A DNA stretch of 64,000 nucleotides from assembly GCF_000689255.1 (NCBI RefSeq), contig NZ_HG964446.1, positions 186,001-250,000 of the forward strand, read 5' to 3'. Source of the DNA: Mycobacterium triplex. Lineage in GTDB: Bacteria > Actinomycetota > Actinomycetes > Mycobacteriales > Mycobacteriaceae. The notes under the pieces were generated by a model. That model did no database searches. It was not told the origin of the DNA and saw only the letters and a program-made list of their open reading frames with translations. A program made the translations under genes and the position numbers. This document shows, piece by piece, positions 33,080 through 41,866 of the stretch (position 1 is its first letter; every line of letters starts with the position of its first letter).

Positions 33080-33838
33080 ATGCGTTTCGTCCTCGTGCAC
33101 GGCGGCTTTCACGCGGCATGGTGCTGGGAGCGAACCATCCCCGAACTGAACCGCCTCGGGCACGACGCGGTCGCGGTCGACATTCCCGGCCACGGCGCGC
33201 GTCTTCACGAGGAATCCACGCTTGCCAACCGGCGCGACGCCATCGTCGAGGTGCTACGGCCAGGAGACGTCCTGGTCGGGCACTCCGGAGGCGGTTTCGA
33301 CATCACCTTGGCCGCCGATGCTGCCACTGACCTTGTCGCCCACACCATTTACTTGGCGGCCGCCCTGCCTCGTGAGGGCCGAACCTATCCCGAGGCAATG
33401 GCGATGCGCGATTCCGAAGACGGCTCCTTTGACGCCGATGTCGGAGAAATGTTGTCCTACTTGAATTTTGACGAGGACGGCGCCATGAGCTTCGCCACCT
33501 TCGAAGGCGCGTGGCAATACTTCTACCACGACTGCGACGAGCAAACCGCGCGCTGGGCGTTTCAGCGCTTGTGCCCGGAACGGTTCGGCGACACTACGAC
33601 CACGCCGGTATCGGTGCCTCGTTTCTGGGAAGCCGATCTGCCCCGCAGTTACATCCGTTGCCTACAGGACCGTTCGAAACCACGGTGGCTATCCGACGTC
33701 GTGGCCACCCGCCTGGGTGTCGACCCGCTCACGATCGACTCCTCGCATTCACCCTTTCTGAGCCGGCCCGCCGAACTCGCCGAACTGCTCGTCCACGCGA
33801 CCACCACCCGACCGGTCGCTTCACTAACCCCGCGGTAG
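33080..33838 (+). CDS. Alpha/beta hydrolase (252 aa)
   Basis: Alpha/beta-hydrolase fold esterase-like enzyme: FVLVHGGFHAAWCW oxyanion region (about 4-17), GHDAVAVDIPGHG, nucleophile elbow VGHSGGGF (Ser about 75), and a C-terminal His in DSSHSPFLSRP (about 228). Resembles plant methylesterase/hydroxynitrile-lyase type enzymes. The ATG at 33080 has GAGG eight bases upstream; ATG 33062 is an alternative. Probably controlled by the TetR just upstream via the 38-base repeat. Confidence 0.85.
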   Translation: MRFVLVHGGFHAAWCWERTIPELNRLGHDAVAVDIPGHGARLHEESTLANRRDAIVEVLRPGDVLVGHSGGGFDITLAADAATDLVAHTIYLAAALPREGRTYPEAMAMRDSEDGSFDADVGEMLSYLNFDEDGAMSFATFEGAWQYFYHDCDEQTARWAFQRLCPERFGDTTTTPVSVPRFWEADLPRSYIRCLQDRSKPRWLSDVVATRLGVDPLTIDSSHSPFLSRPAELAELLVHATTTRPVASLTPR

Positions 33839-33859
33839 TCGCACGGGAAAGGAGTGTCG

Positions 33860-35107
33860 GTGACGCTGCTGGTCTCGCTGTCGAGCGCCGAGCGCGTCGG
33901 CCGAGTTGCGGTGCGGCGGGGGTGCGCCCTCGGCTGCAGCGTGGTGTTGTCGGTAGCGGGATGCGGCTTCCAGGGCGTGAATTCGTTGCCGTTGCCCGGT
34001 GCGGTGGGGCGTGGGCCGGGGGCGAATATCTATCACGTCGAGTTGCCGAATGTTGGGACGATGGAGTCGAATTCGCCGGTGATGGTCGACGACGTCGTGG
34101 TCGGCAGTGTCGGTGAGATGCGGGTGCAGGGCTGGCATGCCGACGTCGAGATCTCGGTCAAGCGCGATGTCGTCGTGCCGGCCAATGTGGTGGCCACCGT
34201 CGGTCAGACCAGCCTGCTGGGCTCGATGCATGTGGAGCTCAATACGCCGCTGGGCCAGTCGGGCAGCGGTCGGCTGCAGCCCGGGGCCACGATTCCGTTG
34301 AGCCGGTCGACGGCGTATCCGTCGACCGAGCAGACGTTGTCGTCGTTGGGCGCGGTCGTCAACGGCGGCGGGCTGGGGCAGATCGGGGAGGTCATCCACA
34401 ACTTCTCGACCGCGCTGTCGGGGCACGCGGGTGCCGCGCGGGATCTGCTCAACCGCCTGGACACGTTCGTGGGGACGCTGGATCAGCAGCGCGACAACAT
34501 CGTTGAGTCCATTCAGGCGCTCAACCGGCTGTCGGGCACCTTCGCGGCCCAGCGTGATGTGTTGACCGAGGCGCTGCACAAGATTCCGCCGGCTCTTGAG
34601 GTGTTGATCAAGGAGCGCCCGCGATTGACGGAGGCCCTGGATCACCTGCGCGCGTTCAGCAATACCGCGAATCGGTTGGTCAACGACGCCCAGGAGGACC
34701 TGATTCGGAACCTCAAGAACTTGGAGCCGGCCCTCAAAGCGCTCGCCGATGTGGGACCCGAGCTCGGGATGGCGGTGGCGGCGCTGTTCTTGTTCCCCTT
34801 CAACCAGAACTTCGTCGACCGCGCCGTACGCGGCGACTACTTCAACATCACTGCCGATCTGGACCTGACGATTCCACGACTCAAGCGCGGACTGATGTTG
34901 GGGACCCACTGGGGGCAGCCGGACATGCCCATACCGCCGGCGCCCGGGACCCCGTCTCGCATGAATTACACCCTCGATCCGCTGCATGACCCCCTGCGGC
35001 CACCGTGGGTCGACCCCAATGCGCTGCCGCTGCCCGCGCCGCCACCGGGATTCGGCCCGCTGCCCGGACCCCCGCCGGCCACGGCTCCAGCGGATGGTGG
35101 CGGATAG
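33860..35107 (+). CDS. Stand-alone MCE-family lipoprotein, MceE/LprN-like (415 aa)
   Basis: Substrate-shuttling protein of Mce lipid importers. Signal peptide with lipobox SVAGC (Cys at about 35), then the MCE domain (about 55-140; VVGSVGEMRVQGWHADVEIS, VPANVVATVGQTSLLG), a long helical needle-like region (about 150-300) and a Pro-rich tail. The E-subunit signature GFQGVNSLPLPG follows the lipid Cys. GTG start with AAAGGAG five bases upstream. No yrbE or other mce genes are adjacent, so it is an orphan that may join another Mce complex. Confidence 0.87.
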   Translation: MTLLVSLSSAERVGRVAVRRGCALGCSVVLSVAGCGFQGVNSLPLPGAVGRGPGANIYHVELPNVGTMESNSPVMVDDVVVGSVGEMRVQGWHADVEISVKRDVVVPANVVATVGQTSLLGSMHVELNTPLGQSGSGRLQPGATIPLSRSTAYPSTEQTLSSLGAVVNGGGLGQIGEVIHNFSTALSGHAGAARDLLNRLDTFVGTLDQQRDNIVESIQALNRLSGTFAAQRDVLTEALHKIPPALEVLIKERPRLTEALDHLRAFSNTANRLVNDAQEDLIRNLKNLEPALKALADVGPELGMAVAALFLFPFNQNFVDRAVRGDYFNITADLDLTIPRLKRGLMLGTHWGQPDMPIPPAPGTPSRMNYTLDPLHDPLRPPWVDPNALPLPAPPPGFGPLPGPPPATAPADGGG

Positions 35108-35147
35108 ACGAAATAGAGCTTCACCTGCGGTTTCCCGCGGGACGCTG

Positions 35148-35237
35148 TGGCGGTGGCGGAGGGATTTGAACCCTCGGACGGTGTTAGCCGTCACACGCTT
35201 TCGAGGCGTGCTCCTTAGGCCGCTCGGACACGCCACC
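35148..35237 (-). tRNA. tRNA-Ser (anticodon CGA)
   Basis: On the minus strand GGTGGCG pairs with CGCCACC to form the acceptor stem; long variable arm as expected of tRNA-Ser; anticodon stem CACGC/GCGTG with loop CTCGAAA gives anticodon CGA (reads UCG). T arm contains GGTTCAAATCC. Discriminator G is followed by an encoded CCA. Confidence 0.93.
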
Positions 35238-35266
35238 GCCGAGCAGCTTACCCAACCAGCGCCCGC

Positions 35267-35725
35267 TCACCCCAATCGCTGACGGGCGAAGAACTCCTCC
35301 AGCGGCGCGGCGCACTCGGTGGCGAGCACACCGCCGCGCACCTCGGGGCGGTGATTGAGCCGGCGGTCGCGGACCACATCCCACAGCGATCCGACCGCCC
35401 CGGTCTTTGGTTCCCACGCGCCGAACACCAGCCGCGCGACGCGCGCCAGCACCAGAGCACCCGCACACATCGTGCAGGGTTCGACGGTGACCGCCAGCGT
35501 GGCGCCCTCCAGGCGCCACCCGTCACCCAGCACGTTCGCCGCCGCGCGGATCGCCAAGACTTCCGCGTGCGCGGTCGGATCACCAAGTGCCTCACGGGCA
35601 TTCACCGCGCGGGCGAGTTCGGTTCCGTCGGCCGCGACAATCACCGCACCGATCGGCACGTCGCGGGGGCCCGCCGTCGCGGCGGCCGCCAGCGCGGCCC
35701 GGATCAGCTCCTCGTCCGAAATCAC
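35267..35725 (-). CDS. tadA: tRNA-specific adenosine deaminase TadA (152 aa)
   Basis: Converts A34 to inosine in tRNA-Arg(ACG). Zinc deaminase motif: AHAEVLAI (His/catalytic Glu, about 52-59) and EPCTMCAGA (two Cys ligands, about 81-89). Length normal. Its start overlaps the preceding gene's stop (ATGA). Its tRNA substrate, tRNA-Arg(ACG), is encoded in this same window at 61785-61857. Confidence 0.93.
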   Translation of the reverse strand: MISDEELIRAALAAAATAGPRDVPIGAVIVAADGTELARAVNAREALGDPTAHAEVLAIRAAANVLGDGWRLEGATLAVTVEPCTMCAGALVLARVARLVFGAWEPKTGAVGSLWDVVRDRRLNHRPEVRGGVLATECAAPLEEFFARQRLG

Positions 35726-36243
35726 CGACCGAGACGGTCGATCACCGCCGACAGCTGGTCGGCAAAGCCCATCTCGCGTGCGATGCGGCCCAACTGCTCG
35801 TCGGCGTACAGGTCGGACTCGTCGAGGATGACGCCGAGGACCGCCTCGGGCAGGCCGATGTCGGACAGCAACCCGAGGTCGCCTTCTTCGAACGGCTCCG
35901 AGTCCTCGAGGTCCTCGGGATCGATGTCGGCGTCCAGGTTGTCCAAAACCTCGGCGGCGATGTCATAGTCCAATGCCGCCGTGGCATCCGACAGCAACAG
36001 CCGAGTTCCCGATGGTGCCGGCCGGACGATCACAAAGAACTCGTCGTCGATGTCGAGAAGCCCAAAGACCGCTCCCGCGCTGCGTAGTTCACGCAGCTCT
36101 GTCTCGGCGGCGGCCAGACTCGTCAGCGAATTGGGTGCCATCACCGAACACCGCCACTGGCCCTCTTCGCGTACGACGGCGACGCCAAAGCCGTCCGGTG
36201 TATCCACGGACGGGCCTTGCGTTGCGGCCCGCTCTCGTCCCAT
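35722..36243 (-). CDS. TadA-associated conserved protein (173 aa)
   Basis: Actinobacterial protein always found beside tadA (Rv3753c type). Acidic, no membrane segment; central DIDDEFFVIVRP and a very acidic stretch DADIDPEDLEDSEPFEEGD. Overlaps tadA by four bases, so the two are co-translated. Biochemical role unknown; partnership with TadA is inferred from conserved linkage. Confidence 0.85.
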   Translation of the reverse strand: MGRERAATQGPSVDTPDGFGVAVVREEGQWRCSVMAPNSLTSLAAAETELRELRSAGAVFGLLDIDDEFFVIVRPAPSGTRLLLSDATAALDYDIAAEVLDNLDADIDPEDLEDSEPFEEGDLGLLSDIGLPEAVLGVILDESDLYADEQLGRIAREMGFADQLSAVIDRLGR

Positions 36244-36347
36244 GGGCGCCTACGCTAGTCGCTGACCAGGCGGCTTGACCAGACAGCGCAAGCCTCCGGG
36301 GGGACCTCGGGCCTTCGTTGTCGATCCAACTGTGCCAACCTTGGTCT

Positions 36348-37319
36348 GTGTCGTGGACGGCGGCTAGGACCCCGGTGTGTGTTCTCGGATTGGGACTCAT
36401 CGGCGGCTCGGTCATGCGCGCGGCCGCGGCGGCGGGCCGGGAGGTGTTCGGCTACAACCGCTCCGTGGAGGGCGCGCGCGGAGCGCTCGCCGACGGCTTT
36501 GCCGCGACGACTGAGCTCGCGGACACCTTGACCCGCGCCGCCGACAGCGGCGCCCTGATCGTGCTGGCCGTGCCGATGCCCGCGCTGCCGGCCATGCTCG
36601 CCCATGTGAGCGAACTCGCCCCGAAATGTCCGCTCACCGACGTCACCAGCGTCAAGACGGCAGTGCTCGACGAGGTTGTCGCGGCCGGTCTGCAGGACCG
36701 ATTTGTCGGCGGACACCCGATGACGGGCACCGAGAGCTCTGGTTGGGCGGCCGGCCACGCCGGATTGTTCACCGCGGCACCGTGGGTCGTCAGCGTCGAC
36801 GACCACGTGGACCCGGTGGTGTGGTGGATGGTGATGACGCTGGCGCTGGATTGCGGCGCGGTAGTGGTGCCCGCCAAATCCGACGAGCACGACGCCGCGG
36901 CGGCCGCCATCTCGCATCTGCCGCACCTGCTCGCCGAGGCGTTGGCGGTGACGGCCGCGGAGGTGCCGCTGGCCTTCGCGCTGGCCGCCGGGTCTTTCCG
37001 GGACGGCACCCGGGTGGCGGGCAGCGCCCCGGACCTGGTGCGCGCGATGTGCGAAGGCAATACCGCGCATCTGCTCACGGCGGTCGACCGGGTCATCGAC
37101 CTGCTCAGCCGCGCCCGCGACTCGCTGGACTGGGACAACTCGGTGGCCGAACTCGTCGATGCCGGCCATGCCGCGCGAACGCGCTACGACCGTTTCCCGC
37201 GCTCCGACATCTTCACCATCACGATCGGCGCGCCGGACTGGCGTGAGGAGCTGGCCGCCGCCGGGCGGGCCGGCGGGGTGATCAGATCCGCTCTGCCAAT
37301 CCGGGATAGTCCACGATGA
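36348..37319 (+). CDS. tyrA: Prephenate dehydrogenase (323 aa)
   Basis: NAD(P)-dependent enzyme of tyrosine biosynthesis. Rossmann motif [11 protein letters not shown] (about 12-22), [17 protein letters not shown], and [13 protein letters not shown] (about 122-134) with SHLPHLL (catalytic/substrate His region) mark the TyrA family. The GTG at 36348 was chosen as nearest to the fold; the upstream TTG at 36318 is possible and no strong ribosome-binding site decides it. Its 3' end overlaps the convergent DUF1089-type gene by 38 bases. Confidence 0.88.
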   Translation: MSWTAARTPVCVLGLGLIGGSVMRAAAAAGREVFGYNRSVEGARGALADGFAATTELADTLTRAADSGALIVLAVPMPALPAMLAHVSELAPKCPLTDVTSVKTAVLDEVVAAGLQDRFVGGHPMTGTESSGWAAGHAGLFTAAPWVVSVDDHVDPVVWWMVMTLALDCGAVVVPAKSDEHDAAAAAISHLPHLLAEALAVTAAEVPLAFALAAGSFRDGTRVAGSAPDLVRAMCEGNTAHLLTAVDRVIDLLSRARDSLDWDNSVAELVDAGHAARTRYDRFPRSDIFTITIGAPDWREELAAAGRAGGVIRSALPIRDSPR

Positions 37320-37878
37320 ACCCGTCGGTGTCGACGCTCACCGTGGTGTCGGCGACCGGCGAACGCAACTTGATCCCCTCGGGGACTCCCTGTCCGGTGT
37401 AGCTCACCGTGGCCGCCATGACGGTCATGTCCGGCACGTTGACGTAGACCACCGGCAGCGTGATGGTTTCGGCCCGCTCGTGCAGCCCCAGCCGGCGGAT
37501 CGGCAGGGCGTTGAAGAACGGGCTGAAGACCACGTCGACGTCGAGCGCGCCGTTGTATCCCTCGCGACGGTCGCCCTGGTGGTCGGTGACCATCCACATG
37601 TTCTCTTCGTCGCGCGCGATGGCGAGCTGACGTTCCCGCTCGGCGAGCGTGATCGTCAGCCCGAACCTCTTGGTGGCTCCGCTCTCGTCGGTCTGTACTT
37701 CGTAGAAGGCCCCGAATGCCGGGTTGGTCGCGGTAGCCGCGGCCACAATTCGGCCGGCAGCCCTAATTCGCTTGCCGGACACTTGTACTCGCACGGATTC
37801 CATGCGAGATATATCCGGCGCGCGCCAGGTCAGCATCGCGGGCCAGACGCGCTCAGTCGGGTCAGAGGGGCTGTTCAC
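37282..37878 (-). CDS. Putative glycolipid-binding domain protein, DUF1089/Rv3755c type (198 aa)
   Basis: Soluble beta-rich protein. [41 protein letters not shown], and [24 protein letters not shown] are typical of the family often described as glycolipid-binding. GTG start gives 198 aa, matching the M. tuberculosis orthologue's size. Follows proZ by five bases, though a link with osmolyte transport is unclear. Convergent overlap with tyrA at the 3' end. Confidence 0.8.
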   Translation of the reverse strand: MNSPSDPTERVWPAMLTWRAPDISRMESVRVQVSGKRIRAAGRIVAAATATNPAFGAFYEVQTDESGATKRFGLTITLAERERQLAIARDEENMWMVTDHQGDRREGYNGALDVDVVFSPFFNALPIRRLGLHERAETITLPVVYVNVPDMTVMAATVSYTGQGVPEGIKLRSPVADTTVSVDTDGFIVDYPGLAERI

Positions 37879-37883
37879 ACTCC

Positions 37884-38627
37884 CTACCGTAAAACGTGCC
37901 CACCGGCCGCGGCAGGCTGGTCGGCAACTGCGGTCACCGTCACATCGACGCGGCGGACAGGCCTGCGCAACCGTCCGGTGCCCGGCACCGAAATCCAGAC
38001 GGCCATGGCCAGCAGGCCGTCGAGGATCAGCGCCAGCCCCGCCACCATCAGCGCGCCGACCAGGGCGAGCTGGAATTCGCGTTCCTTGATCCCGTCGATC
38101 AGGTAACGGCCCAGCCCGCCGAGGCTGGCGTAGGCGGCCACCGTCGCGGTGGCGACCACCTGCAGCGTCGCGTTGCGCAGCCCGCCGAGAATCAACGGCA
38201 TCGCGTTGGGCATCTCGACGCGCATCAGCACCTGCGCCTCCGTCATGCCCATCGCCCGCGCGGCGTCGACCACCACCGGGTCGACGTTGGCGATGCCCGC
38301 GTAGGTGCCCGCCAGCAGTGCCGGCACACCGAGCAGCATCAGGGCTACCAGCGGCGGCCCGAGTCCCAATCCGAACAGCAGCACGCCCAGCAGCAGCACC
38401 CCGAGCGTCGGCAGTGCGCGCAGCCCGTTGACCGCACCCACGACCAGCAGCGTGCCGCGGCCGGTGTGACCGATGACCATGCCGATGGGAATGGCGATCA
38501 GCGCCGAGGCGCCCACCGCGACGACGGTGTACTCCACGTGCTCCAAGATCCGCGCCGCAAGGCCGACCGGGCCGGTCCAGTTGTCGACGGTCAGCAGATA
38601 GGACACCGCCTGGCCGATGAAGTTCAT
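37884..38627 (-). CDS. proZ: Osmoprotectant ABC transporter permease ProZ (247 aa)
   Basis: Inner-membrane permease of the OpuB/OpuC type. About six helices; the cytoplasmic EAA-like loop is DAARAMGMTEAQVLMRVEMPNAMPLIL (about 122-148 overall). Starts with ATGA overlap to proW. Works with ProW, ProV ATPase and ProX to import compatible solutes such as betaine. Last transporter gene of the operon. Confidence 0.9.
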   Translation of the reverse strand: MNFIGQAVSYLLTVDNWTGPVGLAARILEHVEYTVVAVGASALIAIPIGMVIGHTGRGTLLVVGAVNGLRALPTLGVLLLGVLLFGLGLGPPLVALMLLGVPALLAGTYAGIANVDPVVVDAARAMGMTEAQVLMRVEMPNAMPLILGGLRNATLQVVATATVAAYASLGGLGRYLIDGIKEREFQLALVGALMVAGLALILDGLLAMAVWISVPGTGRLRRPVRRVDVTVTAVADQPAAAGGHVLR

Positions 38628-39310
38628 CGCGCGCCTCCCACCGCCGGGGCGAGTACGGATCGGCGGCGCGGGGCGGCACCCGCGTGCGACCAGGGCGTGG
38701 CGAGCCGGCCGGCCACCACGATCAACACGTCGATGACGACGGCCAGTGCGAACAGGACGATGATGCCGGCCAGAATCTGGTCGCTCTTGTCGGTCTGGTA
38801 CCCCTCGGTGAACCAGGTGCCCAGCCCGCCGATCCCGATCACCGACCCCACCGACACCATTGCGATATTGGTCACGACGACCACCCGCAACCCCGCTACC
38901 ATCACCGGAATCGACAGCGGCAGTTCAACTTTCAAAATTCGCTGGACGGGCGAATAGCCGACCGCGGTGGCGGCGTCACGCGCCTGAGCCGGCACCGCAT
39001 CCAGCGCTTCGAGCACCGCGCGCACCATCAGCGCGGTGCTGTAGGCGGTCAATGCGACCAGGACGTTGGCCTCGTCGAGAATCCGGGTTCCGATAACCAC
39101 CGGCAGGGCCACGAACAACGCCAGCGACGGGACGGTGAATACGACACTGGCAATCGCGGTGGTCAGCCGCCGCGCGATCGGTGCACGCTGCACCAGCACC
39201 CCCAGCGGGACCGCGATCGCCAGTCCGATCAGCACCGGCACCAACGACATCCGCAGGTGGATCACGGTCAGGGTCCACGCGTCGCCGAGGTGGCCGAGCA
39301 GGTAGTGCAT
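38624..39310 (-). CDS. proW: Osmoprotectant ABC transporter permease ProW (228 aa)
   Basis: Second permease: helices around 20-45, 55-80, 90-110, 140-165 and 180-205, with the EAA-type loop ARDAATAVGYSPVQRILKVE (about 105-124). The ATG two bases after the proV stop gives a normal length; the longer open frame upstream runs through proV and is not real. Overlaps proZ by four bases. Confidence 0.9.
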   Translation of the reverse strand: MHYLLGHLGDAWTLTVIHLRMSLVPVLIGLAIAVPLGVLVQRAPIARRLTTAIASVVFTVPSLALFVALPVVIGTRILDEANVLVALTAYSTALMVRAVLEALDAVPAQARDAATAVGYSPVQRILKVELPLSIPVMVAGLRVVVVTNIAMVSVGSVIGIGGLGTWFTEGYQTDKSDQILAGIIVLFALAVVIDVLIVVAGRLATPWSHAGAAPRRRSVLAPAVGGAR

Positions 39311-39312
39311 GG

Positions 39313-40404
39313 TCAGCGCCGCCGCTGCGATTCGACCGCGGCCAGCACGTCGGCGGCCAGCACTCCCCCGACGACCTTGCCGTCGTCGTCGACGGCGAGC
39401 CCCACGGTCGACGGCGACGACAACGCCGCGTCGAGCGCGTGGCTGAGATTGCCGCCGGGCCGGAACAACGCGCCGACGGCGCTCATGCTGTCGGTCAGCG
39501 ATGCACCACCGCGGTGCTGCTGCAGACCCTCGCCGTCGATCCAGCCCAGCGGGCGGCCGTCGTCGTCGACAACCACCGCCCACCCCGCGAGTGAACGCTC
39601 GGTGAGGCCGCTGGCCGGAAACGTGTCAACGGCGTGCAGTGGCAGGCCATTCGAGTCGATCAGCTGCAGCCAGCGGTAGCCACGGCCCAGACCGATGAAC
39701 TTCGACACGAAATCGTTGGCCGGCCGCGAAAGTACTTGGGTGGGTTCGTCGTACTGCTGCAGCGCGCCGCCCCGCCCGAAGATCGCGACTCGATCGGCCA
39801 GTTTCAGCGCCTCGTCGATGTCGTGCGTGACAAACACGATGGTTTTGTGCAATTCGCTTTGCAGGCGCAGTATTTCGTTTTGCAGCTCGAGACGAACGAC
39901 CGGGTCGACGGCTGAGAATGGCTCGTCCATCAACAGAATCGGCGGATCGGCGGCCAGTGCGCGCGCTACGCCGATGCGTTGTTGTTCACCGCCGGAGAGC
40001 TGCGCCGGGTAGCGGTTGGCGAGCTTGGCGTCCAGCCCCACGCGTTCGAGTACCTGGTAGGCCGCCTTGCGGGCGTCGCGACGCGACTGCCCCCGCAACA
40101 CCGGCACCGTCGCGACGTTGTCGATGACCCGCTGATGCGGCATGAGCCCGGCATGCTGGATCACGTAACCGATTCCGAGCCGCAGCTTCACCGGGTCGAC
40201 GCCTCGGACATCCTCCCCGTCGACGGTGATGGTGCCCGACGTCGGCTCGATCATGCGGTTGATCATCCGCAGTGCGGTGGTCTTCCCGCTTCCGGAGGAG
40301 CCCACGAAGACGGTCAGCTTCCCGTTGGGAACCACCAGGCTCAGCCGATGGACAGCGGTGGTCCCGTCGGCGAATGTCTTGCAGACATCGTCGAAGACGA
40401 TCAC
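39313..40404 (-). CDS. proV: Osmoprotectant ABC transporter ATP-binding protein ProV (363 aa)
   Basis: ABC ATPase with CBS regulatory pair. Walker A GSSGSGKTTA (about 35-44), signature LSGGEQQRIG, Walker B ILLMDEPFSAVDP, switch FVTHDIDEA; C-terminal residues about 250-360 form two CBS-like motifs that in relatives sense ionic strength. GTG start with GGAGG eight bases upstream. 22 bases after proX. Confidence 0.92.
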   Translation of the reverse strand: MIVFDDVCKTFADGTTAVHRLSLVVPNGKLTVFVGSSGSGKTTALRMINRMIEPTSGTITVDGEDVRGVDPVKLRLGIGYVIQHAGLMPHQRVIDNVATVPVLRGQSRRDARKAAYQVLERVGLDAKLANRYPAQLSGGEQQRIGVARALAADPPILLMDEPFSAVDPVVRLELQNEILRLQSELHKTIVFVTHDIDEALKLADRVAIFGRGGALQQYDEPTQVLSRPANDFVSKFIGLGRGYRWLQLIDSNGLPLHAVDTFPASGLTERSLAGWAVVVDDDGRPLGWIDGEGLQQHRGGASLTDSMSAVGALFRPGGNLSHALDAALSSPSTVGLAVDDDGKVVGGVLAADVLAAVESQRRR

Positions 40405-40426
40405 CGCGGCACCCTCCAGTCGACCG

Positions 40427-41374
40427 TCATTGTGTAATCGGATGGTTGAAGCCGTTGTCCCGCACCCAGTTTCGGGCCGCTTGGTCAGGATCGATGCCGG
40501 CGTTGCCCGCCACGGCCGCGTTGAGTCCGGCCAAGCCGGCCGTGGACAGCTTCGCCGAGACCGCATCGAGGACGTTCTTGAGACGATCGGACTTCTTCTG
40601 CGAATTGACCAGCGGCACAATGTTTCCGGCCACGAAGTTGTGTTCGGGGTCCTCGAGCACCACCAAATGGTCTTGCGGAATCGCCGGCGAAGTCGTGAAG
40701 ATGTTGGCCGCGTTCACCCTTCCCTCCACGAGCGCGCGTACCGCCACCGCACCGCCACCGTCGTTGATCGCGACGAAGTTGCCCGGACTGATGTTGAGGG
40801 AGTATTTCTGGCGCAGCCCGGGCAGGCCGGACGGGCGGTGCTCGAAGTCGGAGGGTGCGCCGAATCTCACTTCCGGCGAGTGAGCGGCCAGGTCGCCGAT
40901 GGTCTTGAGGTTCCACGCGGCGGCGGTCCCGCCGGTGACACTGACCGTATCGGTATCGGAGGCCGGGGACGGCGTCAGAACCGACAGGTCGCCCGGCAGT
41001 TTCTGGTAGAGCTCCAATTCCACGGCGTCGAGCATGGTCGCGGTCGAGTTGGGGGCGAAGTACCGAAGCAGATTGCCGACATATTCTGGCACCAAATCGA
41101 TGGAATGGTCTTTGAGCGCCGGAATATACGTTTCTCGACTACCGATGCCCATCCGCCGTCCCACGTCGAAACCGTTGGCCTGCAACGTTTGCGCATAGAT
41201 CTCGGCAATGATCCGAGATTCCGGGAAGTCTGCGGACCCTACAACGATGGATTTCATGCTGCGCATCTGCGGCGCCAGCGGGTCGGAATTGCTGCAGGCC
41301 GCAGCTAAGCAGGTGACCAAAAACCACACTGCCAGCGGGATGATCACGCGGTGGCTGCGCCGCAGCATCCTCAT
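40427..41374 (-). CDS. proX: Osmoprotectant-binding lipoprotein ProX (315 aa)
   Basis: Substrate-binding lipoprotein of the OpuAC/ProX type. Signal with lipobox LAAAC (Cys about 27), then VVGSADFPESRIIAEIYAQ (about 44-62) and LVPEYVGNLLRYF, both hallmark OpuC-type ligand-binding segments, and FVAINDGGGAVAVRALVEG. First gene of proXVWZ. Divergent from the LapA-domain gene at 41477. Confidence 0.9.
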   Translation of the reverse strand: MRMLRRSHRVIIPLAVWFLVTCLAAACSNSDPLAPQMRSMKSIVVGSADFPESRIIAEIYAQTLQANGFDVGRRMGIGSRETYIPALKDHSIDLVPEYVGNLLRYFAPNSTATMLDAVELELYQKLPGDLSVLTPSPASDTDTVSVTGGTAAAWNLKTIGDLAAHSPEVRFGAPSDFEHRPSGLPGLRQKYSLNISPGNFVAINDGGGAVAVRALVEGRVNAANIFTTSPAIPQDHLVVLEDPEHNFVAGNIVPLVNSQKKSDRLKNVLDAVSAKLSTAGLAGLNAAVAGNAGIDPDQAARNWVRDNGFNHPITQ

Positions 41375-41476
41375 ACCGCTGACACTAACGGCAGAACCGG
41401 CCGGGCGCTGCGGCCGAAGCAGGCGGTTTTGCCAGGTTTGGTTTCATTCCGGCCAGGATGGGACAAAGATAGATCC

Positions 41477-41866
41477 ATGAGCAGCACCAACCCCGGCTCG
41501 CCGGGTAACCCGCCGCCTAAACCCACTCCGGCGCCTTCCCCCAAGCCGGCGCCCGCACCTCCCCCAGCGCCCCCGGCCGGTGCGCACCCCAAGGAACCTG
41601 CCATCGGGTTCACCCGCGCCGGCGCGCTGTGGTCGGCCCTGATCGCGGGTTTTTTGATCCTGATTCTGTTGCTGATCTTCATCACCCAGAACACGACGTC
41701 GACGGCGTTCAAGTTCTTGGGCTGGCAATGGAGCCTGCCGCTGGGTGTGGCCATCCTGCTGGCCGCGGTCGTCGGCGGGCTGATCACCGTGGCCGTCGGC
41801 ACCGCGCGAATCCTGCAGTTGCGTCGCGCGGCCAAGAAACAGCACGCGGCCGCCACCCGCGGCTAG
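41477..41866 (+). CDS. LapA/DUF1049-domain membrane protein (Rv3760 type) (129 aa)
   Basis: Residues 1-45 are Pro/Lys/Ala-rich (PPPKPTPAPSPKPAPAPP). Two membrane helices follow: ALWSALIAGFLILILLLIFI (about 51-70) and VAILLAAVVGGLITVAVGTA (about 90-109), with NTTSTAFKFLGWQWSLPLG between, the LapA/YrvD pattern. Ends with a basic tail. Stop overlaps that of the convergent phosphotransferase gene by four bases. Confidence 0.85.
   Translation: MSSTNPGSPGNPPPKPTPAPSPKPAPAPPPAPPAGAHPKEPAIGFTRAGALWSALIAGFLILILLLIFITQNTTSTAFKFLGWQWSLPLGVAILLAAVVGGLITVAVGTARILQLRRAAKKQHAAATRG

Noticed and set aside
37879..38679. Long minus-strand frame joining the DUF1089-type gene to sequence inside proZ
   Set aside because: The upstream part is a shifted reading of proZ; the GTG at 37878 gives the expected length.
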